A stretch of 6,666 bases of DNA, from the NCBI GenBank assembly GCA_900321945.1, contig ONXY01000227.1, positions 1 to 6,666 of the forward strand, written 5' to 3'. Both the position numbers and the translations under genes were made by a program. Positions 1 to 5,197 of this stretch are shown one piece after another. Within the stretch, counting starts at the first letter, position 1. Every line of letters starts with the position of its first letter. The DNA is from an uncultured Eubacteriales bacterium. GTDB taxonomy: Bacteria > Bacillota_A > Clostridia > Christensenellales > Aristaeellaceae. The notes beneath the pieces are model-generated. The model saw nothing but the letters and a program-made list of their open reading frames with translations, did not search any database and was not told the origin of the DNA.

Positions 1-177
1 AAAACGGTTTGTCAGGCGAAGCGGAACGTTTCGGCGCGCCGTACGCGCCGGCATGTGAAGCGCTGAAGAAAACGGAAAAAGGAAAAAAGGGAGAAGAGAA
101 GGAACGACGGTCCGCGGCTGCACGGCGAAGGGCGGAAAAGGCGGCGGGGTCAGCCGCAGAACAGGAGAAGCAAAGGG
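1..177. other. Leader region upstream of the CDF gene
   Basis: No gene is convincing here. The stretch holds a perfect hairpin (CGGCGCG at 32-38, loop 39-43, CGCGCCG at 44-50) with no T-run on either side. It also holds a 31-base homopurine tract at 74-104. A TTGTCA hexamer at 9-14 resembles a -35 box, but no -10 box lies at the right distance (32-37 is CGGCGC). Plus-strand frames entering from the left edge end at TGA codons at 56-58 and 64-66, so the hairpin could overlap the end of an off-window gene. The third frame stays open to 263 but gives a low-complexity Lys/Glu/Arg-rich peptide that reads the purine tract. Confidence 0.4.
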
Positions 178-1308
178 ATGAACGAAAACACAAGCCGGGA
201 CAGGGTGATTATCCGCACCAGCATAACCGGAATCGCGGCCAATATATTTCTGGCGGCCTTTAAGGCGGCCGTCGGACTGACCGCTCACTCCATCGCCATC
301 GTGATGGACGCGGTGAACAATCTTTCGGACGCGGCAAGCTCAGTCATAACGATCGTCGGAACGAAGCTTGCCGGGAAAGAACCGGACAGGAAGCATCCCT
401 TCGGTTACGGCCGGATCGAATACCTGAGCGCGATGGTGATCTCGCTGCTGGTGCTGTACGCGGGCATTACCGCCTTTACGGAATCCGTAAGGAAGATCAT
501 CCATCCGGATACGCCCGACTACTCTGCGGCGGCGCTGATTATTGTGGCCGCGGCGGTCGTGGTCAAGATTATCCTGGGCAGATATGTAAAGCGCGTCGGG
601 GAGACGGTTCATTCCGATTCGCTGGTCAACTCCGGAGAGGACGCGGTTCTGGACTCGGTGATTTCCGCGTCGACGCTGGCGGCGGCCGGTATCTATCTTC
701 TTTTCCACGTTTCCGTGGAGGCGTGGCTGGGCGCGGTGATCGCGGCGGTGATCATCAAATCCGGATTCGGGATGCTTGGGGAAACGCTGTCCAAAATACT
801 CGGGGAGAGGGCCGACGCGCAGCTTGCGAGAGACATTAAGGCGACCATTGTCAGCCATCCGGAGATCAGCGGCGCCTACGATCTGGTCCTTCACAATTAC
901 GGACCGGATTCCTATAACGGGTCCGTTCATATCGAGGTTCCCGACACGCTGTCCGCGGACGATCTGGACAGGCTCATCCGGAAAATCAGCGCCGACGTGT
1001 ATCGGAAGCACGACGTGATCCTCACGGCTGTCGGGGTGTATTCCTGCAACACGAAGGATCCCGACGCGGCAGCCGCAAGAGAAAACGTGGCCGGAATCGT
1101 GGCGGAAAGCCCGCATGTTCTTCAGATGCACGGTTTCTACCTGGACCGGGCGGAAAAAACGATCCGGTTCGATATCGTCGTCAGCTTTGACGCGAAGGAC
1201 CGCAGACAGGTTTACCGGGAGGTCTGCGAACGCGTGCAGAAGGCGTACCCGGATTACAGACTGCAGGTCGCCATGGATACGGACTTCAGCGAGGAAAGCG
1301 GAACATAA
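178..1308 (+). CDS. Cation diffusion facilitator transporter, Mn-type metal site
   Basis: A 376-residue inner-membrane metal/proton antiporter that exports divalent cations. Six hydrophobic segments are visible, at about residues 10-33, 36-62, 82-104, 115-134, 158-177 and 182-200. The membrane metal site reads N47-x3-D51 in TM2 and D155-x3-D159 in TM5. Zinc-type CDFs usually carry His/Asp there; Asn/Asp plus Asp/Asp resembles manganese exporters such as MntE, so Mn2+ export is my inference. The conserved loop H73-P-F-G-Y-G-R-I-E lies between TM2 and TM3. The cytoplasmic part (about 210-376) is longer than in typical CDFs of about 300 residues. It looks like two ferredoxin-like dimerisation units in tandem, about 215-290 and 295-372. 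The ATG at 178 follows an AGGAGA at 163-168. The gene stands alone and converges with the methyltransferase. Family assignment is firm; the metal is not. Confidence 0.95.
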   Translation: MNENTSRDRVIIRTSITGIAANIFLAAFKAAVGLTAHSIAIVMDAVNNLSDAASSVITIVGTKLAGKEPDRKHPFGYGRIEYLSAMVISLLVLYAGITAFTESVRKIIHPDTPDYSAAALIIVAAAVVVKIILGRYVKRVGETVHSDSLVNSGEDAVLDSVISASTLAAAGIYLLFHVSVEAWLGAVIAAVIIKSGFGMLGETLSKILGERADAQLARDIKATIVSHPEISGAYDLVLHNYGPDSYNGSVHIEVPDTLSADDLDRLIRKISADVYRKHDVILTAVGVYSCNTKDPDAAAARENVAGIVAESPHVLQMHGFYLDRAEKTIRFDIVVSFDAKDRRQVYREVCERVQKAYPDYRLQVAMDTDFSEESGT

Positions 1309-1350
1309 AGGCAGGACGGACAGGCATTGTTATGAAGTACGGGGAAACCG

Positions 1351-1387
1351 CCGGATACTCCGCCCGGCAGACCGGGAGCCGGATCCG
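1351..1387. terminator. Weak hairpin between convergent genes
   Basis: The 79-bp gap between the convergent CDF and methyltransferase genes contains CCCGG (1363-1367) and CCGGG (1372-1376) around a CAGA loop. An outer CGGAT (1352-1356) can pair with ATCCG (1383-1387). Neither strand shows a following T-run, so this is at best a weak bidirectional terminator. It is called from position and symmetry only. Confidence 0.25.
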
Positions 1388-2143
1388 TTATTTCCGCGCC
1401 ACGACAATCGGCTGATAGAAACCGGTTTCCTCCGGAAACATCCAGACCGCTTCGCTGCAGCCGCCGGAGAGGAGCAGTTTTTTCAGTTCGTCCCTGCGGA
1501 CCGCCCTGTACATGCAGTCGAATCTGCTGACCTGAAGATCTCCCTCGTCTTCGATGATGTACTGGGTCAGCCTGTATTTCTCATCTTCCCAGATCCAGGT
1601 CTGAAAAGAAACCCTCTGCCCTTTTTCCGTTCTGTGAACATAGGGGAGAGAACAGGATGGCCGGTCTGCCAGCAGCCGGTCGTAATCCCGGATACTTGCC
1701 ACAAAGATGCCACCCGGCCTGATCCGGCCGACAATACTCCCGACGGCCGCTTTCAGGTCGCCGGCCGTCAGCATATGGGGAAGGGCGTTGTCCATCGCGA
1801 TGACGATGTCAAACTGCTCCGGGAAAACCTCCGACAGGGCGCGGAAGTCGGCGCGCCGGAAGAGGATCTCCACGCCTTTTTTCCGCGCGCGTTCCCCTGC
1901 TTCCGACAACGCTCCCCCGCTGATGTCCGAAGCGGTTACACGATATCCGCGGGCCGCCAGCCCGACGGCCTGGGTTCCGATCCCGCAGGCGCAGTCGAGT
2001 ATGCGCGCCGAAGGGCCGAAACCGTAATCGTGAAAAATGCGGTGCAGAATCCCGGCCTGTTCTTCGGCCGCGGCCTGCCAGTCGGAGAACAGCCTGTCGT
2101 ATCGGGAGGCCAGACGATCATAAAACGACTGCACGATATCCAT
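1388..2143 (-). CDS. Class I SAM-dependent methyltransferase
   Basis: A 251-residue cytoplasmic Rossmann-fold methyltransferase. Motif I is visible at residues 48-58 (ILDCACGIGTQ, with D50 and G54/G56 as the SAM-binding loop). The acidic residue that binds the ribose hydroxyls is D73 in VTASDIS. A D118-N-A-L-P-H123 motif occupies the motif IV position, followed by RIRPGGIF. The N-terminal Y8-D-x5-Y15-D and the C-terminal beta-rich half resemble the glycine/sarcosine N-methyltransferase-like branch, but I cannot name the substrate. The start at 2143 has GAGAGGAAGG about seven bases upstream on the minus strand. The gene is divergent from acyP and convergent with the CDF gene, so it is transcribed alone. 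Confidence 0.9.
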   Translation of the reverse strand: MDIVQSFYDRLASRYDRLFSDWQAAAEEQAGILHRIFHDYGFGPSARILDCACGIGTQAVGLAARGYRVTASDISGGALSEAGERARKKGVEILFRRADFRALSEVFPEQFDIVIAMDNALPHMLTAGDLKAAVGSIVGRIRPGGIFVASIRDYDRLLADRPSCSLPYVHRTEKGQRVSFQTWIWEDEKYRLTQYIIEDEGDLQVSRFDCMYRAVRRDELKKLLLSGGCSEAVWMFPEETGFYQPIVVARK

Positions 2144-2206
2144 TCCGTTTCCTTCCTCTCCGATCCCGGCGGACGCCTGTTTCAGCAGTCCGCGTTCAAT
2201 CCGGTC

Positions 2207-2219
2207 ATATCAGTGATAT
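2207..2219. promoter_or_regulatory. Operator-like palindrome ATATCAGTGATAT
   Basis: A perfect 6-1-6 inverted repeat, set in GC-rich DNA and loosely framed by CCGG at 2201-2204 and 2223-2226. It lies in the divergent region, 63 bases upstream of the methyltransferase start. On the minus strand it overlaps a weak promoter guess: TTGTCC (complement of 2230-2235), a 17-base spacer, then TGATAT (complement of 2207-2212). A repressor site controlling the methyltransferase is possible. No regulator is encoded in the window. Confidence 0.35.
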
Positions 2220-2369
2220 TCGCCGGTGCGGACAATGATCCTTCCGGCGGAGGATCCTGAGCGCCGGCGGGTTTTCCGGGGCCGCGCCCGCAGCCGGCCT
2301 GAATCCGCCGGTCCTGTAATATCGTCAGGCTGCGGCGCGGAATACGCCATGAAGAAAAAGAGAACGGGG

Positions 2370-2375
2370 AGGAGG
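2370..2375 (+). promoter_or_regulatory. Ribosome binding site that sets the acyP start
   Basis: AGGAGG lies six bases before the ATG at 2382. It directly abuts the ATG at 2376 and lies downstream of the ATG at 2349. Both of those in-frame alternatives would therefore lack a usable site, which makes 2382 the likely start. Confidence 0.75.
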
Positions 2376-2381
2376 ATGCAG

Positions 2382-2669
2382 ATGGACGGCGCAGCGGTCA
2401 TCCGCAGACACATCATCTTTTCCGGACGCGTCCAGGGCGTCGGGTTCCGCTGGCGGGCGGCCGGCGCCGCGGAGGCGAACGGCTGCACCGGATGGGTGCG
2501 CAACGACCGGACCGGAACGGTTTCCATGGAGATCCAGGGGACGGAGCGGCAGATCGGTCAGGTGATTTCAGCCTTAGAGAAGGGCCGGTTTATCCGGATT
2601 GAGAATATGACCAGCCGGCCGGTTCCCGTGGATCCGGAAGAAAGATGTTTTCGGGAGGAATGGGATTAG
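2382..2669 (+). CDS. acyP: Acylphosphatase
   Basis: A small cytoplasmic enzyme of 95 residues, the usual family size, that hydrolyses the carboxyl-phosphate bond of acyl phosphates such as acetyl phosphate or 1,3-bisphosphoglycerate. The signature G15-R-V-Q-G-V-G-F-R23 forms the phosphate loop, with R23 as the substrate-binding arginine. The second signature G37-W-V-R-N41 supplies the catalytic asparagine N41. Both catalytic residues are intact. The start is chosen from AGGAGG six bases upstream; starting at 2349 would add a basic 11-residue extension. The stop lies only 30 bases before the acetyltransferase start, so the two genes are probably co-transcribed. Identification is firm. Confidence 0.94.
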   Translation: MDGAAVIRRHIIFSGRVQGVGFRWRAAGAAEANGCTGWVRNDRTGTVSMEIQGTERQIGQVISALEKGRFIRIENMTSRPVPVDPEERCFREEWD

Positions 2670-2699
2670 GGACGGCCGCGGAACGGGGGGAGGACTGTC

Positions 2700-3161
2700 G
2701 TGAATCTGACGATCCGCAGGATGAGGGAACAGGATCTGGAGCCGCTGCACGCGCTTCTGTCGGATCCTGAAACGATGCGGTTCCTGGAGCCGCCGTACAC
2801 CAGGGAGCAGACCGAGGCGTTTCTTCGGGCGGGAATGTCTGAAAAACCGCCGGTTTACACCGCGGAGGCGGACGGAACTTTCATCGGATACGTGATCTTT
2901 CATGCCTATGAGGAGGATACGACCGAGCTGGGATGGGTGCTGCTTCCGGAATACCGGGGCAGGGGATATGCCTCCGCCCTGACGGAACAGATGATCCGGA
3001 AAGCCGCGGAGGAAGGGAAAAAGCCGGTTATCGAATGCGATCCGGAACAGAAGATTTCCGCGCATATCGCGATGAAGTCGGGACTCGTACGGGCCGAAAG
3101 CCGGGACGGACTGGACGTATACCGGCTGCCCGAACGCGAAGGGAAAAGGAGAAACCTGTGA
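2700..3161 (+). CDS. GNAT-family N-acetyltransferase
   Basis: A 153-residue cytoplasmic acetyltransferase that transfers acetyl from acetyl-CoA to an amine. The N-terminal LTIRRMREQDLEPLHAL is the usual beta1-alpha1 start of the fold. The strand ELGWVLLPEYRGRGYA (about 76-91) carries the acetyl-CoA pyrophosphate loop R86-G-R-G-Y-A. The later KPVIECDPEQKISAHIAMKSGL segment (about 108-129) matches the strand and helix that contact CoA, here with Cys/Asp-Pro-Glu-Gln where many relatives have an Asn. The GTG start at 2700 is preceded by GGGGGGAGGA, and no better ATG lies near. It resembles RimJ/RimL-type proteins that modify protein N-termini or small amines, but the acceptor cannot be told. It sits behind acyP in a likely two-gene operon. 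Confidence 0.91.
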   Translation: MNLTIRRMREQDLEPLHALLSDPETMRFLEPPYTREQTEAFLRAGMSEKPPVYTAEADGTFIGYVIFHAYEEDTTELGWVLLPEYRGRGYASALTEQMIRKAAEEGKKPVIECDPEQKISAHIAMKSGLVRAESRDGLDVYRLPEREGKRRNL

Positions 3162-3234
3162 ACAGGGCCGTGCGCGTCCCGGCCGCGACGGCGGAATCTT
3201 CATCCTGCCCGGCGGCTGAAACAGAAAACCGGTC

Positions 3235-3263
3235 TTTTCAGAGCCGCTCTCTTCTGATATACT
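3235..3263 (+). promoter_or_regulatory. Sigma-A-like promoter for the VOC gene run
   Basis: A -35 box TTTTCA (3235-3240), a 17-base spacer and a -10 box TATACT (3258-3263) preceded by TGA, an extended -10. The spacer contains the small palindrome AGAGCCGCTCT (3240-3250). Transcription would begin near 3270, giving a leader of about 117 bases before the VOC start. A second TATACT (3314-3319) in the same ATATACTGC context lies 56 bases downstream, but it has no -35 partner. Confidence 0.55.
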
Positions 3264-3284
3264 GCGGATAAGACAGAAAAAAAC

Positions 3285-3363
3285 CGGGCGGACCGCAGAA
3301 CCCGCGTTTTTCATATACTGCCGGGGAAAGTCCGGCGCGGACGGTCCGCCGAAACGCGGCGGA
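3285..3363 (+). other. Structured 5' leader of the VOC gene
   Basis: Several GC-rich pairings are possible in this untranslated leader. GCCGG 3320-3324 pairs with CCGGC 3332-3336. GCGGAC 3337-3342 pairs with GTCCGC 3344-3349. TCCGCCG 3345-3351 pairs with CGGCGGA 3357-3363, ending ten bases before the AAAGGAGG ribosome site (3374-3381). GGCGGACC at 3287-3294 is a perfect 8-base complement of GGTCCGCC at 3343-3350. The last three pairings compete for the same strand. A TTTTT run sits at 3307-3311. I recognise no known riboswitch; GC richness alone could produce some of this. Confidence 0.35.
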
Positions 3364-3386
3364 GACGGGGACAAAGGAGGAGAATC

Positions 3387-3854
3387 ATGAGCGGTCAGCT
3401 CTTTCAGACGGTATCCGGACTGGGCCACGCGGCGGTCCGCACGCGCAGCATTTCGGACAGCCTGCGGTACTACACCGGGGTTCTCGGCCTGCGGGAAGCC
3501 TTCCGCATGTACGGCGGGGACGGCAGCCTCGGAACGGTTTACCTGTATATCGCGCCGGGACAGTTTCTGGAGCTTTTTTCCCGCGGAACCCGGGAAGGAG
3601 CCGACGGCCCCGACGTGATCGGAATATGCCATCTCTGCCTGACGACCACGGATATCCGCCGGTCCTATGAGGCGGTCAGAGACGCGGGAGGGCCGCTGGA
3701 TTCCGAACTCAAAAGAGGAAAATCCATGTGCCGGATGTTCTGGACCCACGATCCGGACGGAACACGGATCGAGATCATGGAAACGCCGCCCGAATCGCTG
3801 CAGGCACAGGCAGACAGGCGGTTTGAGGCGGAAGCGCGGGCGGAGAACCGGTAA
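3387..3854 (+). CDS. VOC-family (glyoxalase I-like) metalloprotein
   Basis: A 155-residue cytoplasmic protein with two paired beta-alpha-beta-beta-beta modules (about 8-67 and 77-133). The four metal positions of glyoxalase I-type VOC proteins are all present: H14 in GLGHAAV, E62 in FLELFSRG, H82 in GICHLCL and E129 in TRIEIME. It is therefore probably an active metalloenzyme such as a lactoylglutathione lyase-like isomerase. Dioxygenases and epimerases share the fold, so the reaction is open. The last 25 residues are a charged tail. The ATG at 3387 follows a very strong AAAGGAGG. It is the first gene of the run leading to the lipoprotein and peroxiredoxin, with a 54-base gap to the next start. 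Confidence 0.91.
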   Translation: MSGQLFQTVSGLGHAAVRTRSISDSLRYYTGVLGLREAFRMYGGDGSLGTVYLYIAPGQFLELFSRGTREGADGPDVIGICHLCLTTTDIRRSYEAVRDAGGPLDSELKRGKSMCRMFWTHDPDGTRIEIMETPPESLQAQADRRFEAEARAENR

Positions 3855-3893
3855 TACGGCGCCGCTTCGTCCGGGTATTCAGGCTTTTTGACG

Positions 3894-3900
3894 AAAGGAG
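3894..3900 (+). promoter_or_regulatory. Ribosome binding site that sets the MBL lipoprotein start
   Basis: AAAGGAG ends eight bases before the ATG at 3909. An in-frame TTG at 3888 would place this site inside the coding region and add MTKGEII ahead of the signal peptide, so 3909 is preferred. TTCGTC (3866-3871) can pair with GACGAA (3890-3895), which overlaps the edge of the site. Confidence 0.7.
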
Positions 3901-3908
3901 AAATCATC

Positions 3909-4595
3909 ATGAAAAGAACACTGTGCGGCATCCTGTCCCTTTCGATGCTCCTGCTTGGCTGCGGCGCCGTTCCGGCCGAAGGCGCGGACTCCGGGCACCG
4001 GCTTCTGTATCAGGGTCACGGAAGCATCAGGATCGTTACGGCAGAGGGAAAAGTGATCTATATCGATCCCTATGCCGGAGACGGATACGATCTTCCGGCG
4101 GATCTGATTCTCGTTTCCCACGGCCATCAGGACCACAACGCGGTCGGTCTGATCGGGAGCCGGAACGAAGACTGCCGGATCATTTACAACACGGACGCGC
4201 TGGCCGGCGGAGAATACAAAAAATACGACCTGGGGTACGCGACAGTGGAGGCGGTGCAGGCCGGAAACAACCGCAACCACGACATCAGGGTCTGCGTGGG
4301 CTGGCTGATCACGCTTTCCGGCGGGGTTTCCGTATACGCTACCGGCGATACTTCCACGACGGATCAGATGGCGGAGCTGGCGGACCGCGATATTCATTAC
4401 GCGTTCTTTGTGTGCGACGGCCGGTACAACATGGACGTGGACGAGGCGGCCGCCTGCGCGAAGCTGGTGAACGCCCGGCACAGCATTCCCTATCACATGG
4501 CTCCCGGCGCGCTGTTCGATCAGAAACGCGCGGAAGCGTTCGACGCTCCGAACCGGATGATTGTTCCGGCCGGGGAGGAGATCGTTCTGGAATAG
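3909..4595 (+). CDS. MBL-fold metallohydrolase lipoprotein (UlaG-like)
   Basis: A 228-residue exported protein. Residues 1-18 form a lipoprotein signal peptide (MKR, hydrophobic core, lipobox L15-L-G-C18), so the mature protein should be lipid-anchored on the outside of the membrane. The rest is a short metallo-beta-lactamase fold: H71-G-H-Q-D-H76 is the HxHxDH metal motif, followed by H124 (NRNHD), D147 (YATGDTS) and H196 (PYHMAPG). This is a complete two-metal ligand set. The compact form, without the insertions of glyoxalase II or RNase Z, resembles UlaG-like lactonases and other L-ascorbate-lactonase relatives; the substrate is unknown. Most members of this branch are cytoplasmic, so the lipobox is notable. 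It lies between the VOC and peroxiredoxin genes, probably in one transcript. Confidence 0.9.
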   Translation: MKRTLCGILSLSMLLLGCGAVPAEGADSGHRLLYQGHGSIRIVTAEGKVIYIDPYAGDGYDLPADLILVSHGHQDHNAVGLIGSRNEDCRIIYNTDALAGGEYKKYDLGYATVEAVQAGNNRNHDIRVCVGWLITLSGGVSVYATGDTSTTDQMAELADRDIHYAFFVCDGRYNMDVDEAAACAKLVNARHSIPYHMAPGALFDQKRAEAFDAPNRMIVPAGEEIVLE

Positions 4596-4660
4596 GGAAA
4601 GCCCGGCAGTACGGGAAAACCGCGAACGGATAGAAAGAACCGGAAGGAGAATCAGAGACC

Positions 4661-5113
4661 ATGCTGAGCATCGGAACCGCCGCGCCGGCGTTCGCTCTGC
4701 CGGATCAGAACGGACAGCTTCGCTCGCTCGCTGAATTCAGCAGGCAACGCGTAATTCTGTATTTCTATTCCAAAGACATGACGTCCGGCTGCGCGAAGCA
4801 GGCCTGCGGATTCGCGGAGCTGTATCCGCGGTTCCGGGAGAAGAACGCCGTGGTAATCGGCGTCAGCAGGGACAGTACGGCCAGCCATAAGAAATTTGAG
4901 GAGAAATACGGCCTGCCGTTTATCCTGCTTTCCGATCCGGAGCTGAACGTCATCCGGGCGTACGACGTCTGGAAGGAAAAAATGAATTACGGAAAGCCGG
5001 TCATGGGCGTCGTGCGCACGACCTATCTGATTGAGGACGGCGTCATTGTCAAAGCCTTCGGAAAAGTAAAGGCCGCGGATAATCCGCCGCAGATGCTGAA
5101 GGAGCTGGGATAA
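4661..5113 (+). CDS. bcp: Bcp-type thiol peroxiredoxin
   Basis: A 150-residue cytoplasmic AhpC/TSA-fold peroxidase that reduces hydrogen peroxide and organic hydroperoxides using thioredoxin or a similar donor. The peroxidatic cysteine is C44 in TSGC. The resolving cysteine is C49, five residues later, the spacing of Bcp/PrxQ proteins with a resolving Cys in the same helix. T41 and R119 (VVRTTYLI) complete the active site. The usual PxxxTxxC proline is replaced by S37 (YSKDMTSGC). The ATG at 4661 follows GGAAGGAGA, with a slightly long 10-11 base gap. It is 65 bases behind the MBL gene with no clear promoter between them, so co-transcription from the promoter at 3235 is likely. Confidence 0.94.
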   Translation: MLSIGTAAPAFALPDQNGQLRSLAEFSRQRVILYFYSKDMTSGCAKQACGFAELYPRFREKNAVVIGVSRDSTASHKKFEEKYGLPFILLSDPELNVIRAYDVWKEKMNYGKPVMGVVRTTYLIEDGVIVKAFGKVKAADNPPQMLKELG

Positions 5114-5144
5114 CCGGAAAGGATTCCGTACCGTCTCCGGGGCA

Positions 5145-5180
5145 GAACAAAGGCCGCGCGGGCGTCCGCCGGCGCGGCCT
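5145..5180 (-). terminator. Rho-independent terminator of the aldo/keto reductase
   Basis: A perfect 9-bp stem, AGGCCGCGC (5151-5159) and GCGCGGCCT (5172-5180), with an inner GGC/GCC pair around GTCC. Read on the minus strand it is followed by TTGTTC, a modest T-rich tail, 17 bases after the reductase stop. On the plus strand it is followed by GAAAACGG, so it is less convincing for the peroxiredoxin. It may still act as a barrier between the two convergent genes. Confidence 0.6.
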
Positions 5181-5197
5181 GAAAACGGTCTCCGTTA

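Larger units (their letters stand above)
2144..2381. other. Divergent intergenic region between methyltransferase and acyP
   Basis: This 238-bp stretch should hold the promoters of both flanking genes. The clearest element is the ATATCAGTGATAT palindrome (2207-2219). A CCGGCG/CGCCGG pair (2244-2249 and 2262-2267) surrounds the palindrome AGGATCCT and is followed by CGGGTTTT, which resembles a leader hairpin. No good sigma-A promoter is visible for the plus strand; TAATAT at 2317-2322 lacks a -35 partner. The plus-strand frame open from 2226 into acyP gives an Arg/Pro/Gly-rich peptide that does not look like protein. Confidence 0.4.

Noticed and set aside
1..54. Possible divergent minus-strand gene starting at 54 and running off the left edge
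   Set aside because: There is an ATG and an open frame of 18 codons, but no ribosome site, and the frame reads the hairpin.
9..263. Plus-strand 84-codon frame before the CDF gene
   Set aside because: It overlaps the CDF start by 86 bases and translates the homopurine tract into a Lys/Glu/Arg-rich peptide, with no ribosome site.
340..1131. Minus-strand 263-codon open frame across the CDF gene
   Set aside because: It mirrors a gene with six membrane helices and intact motifs. Its product is Arg/His-rich with no recognisable domain, typical of antisense frames in GC-rich DNA.
2226..2381. Longer acylphosphatase starting at 2226, 2349 or 2376
   Set aside because: The extensions are low-complexity and basic, and the family is about 90-98 residues. 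AGGAGG is correctly spaced only for 2382.
3322..3340. GGGGAAAGTCCGGC resembles the conserved GGAAAGUCCGG of bacterial RNase P RNA
   Set aside because: None of the other conserved RNase P blocks follow, and a coding region starts about 50 bases later. Chance resemblance.
2574..3749. Minus-strand 391-codon open frame across acyP, GNAT and VOC
   Set aside because: It spans three recognised genes and their promoter, has no ribosome site that I can see, and has Pro/Arg/Ser-rich composition. It is a GC-driven shadow.
3909..4595. MBL protein as glyoxalase II partner of the VOC protein
   Set aside because: It is too short, lacks the C-terminal glutathione-binding helices and has a lipoprotein signal. 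It fits the UlaG-like branch better.
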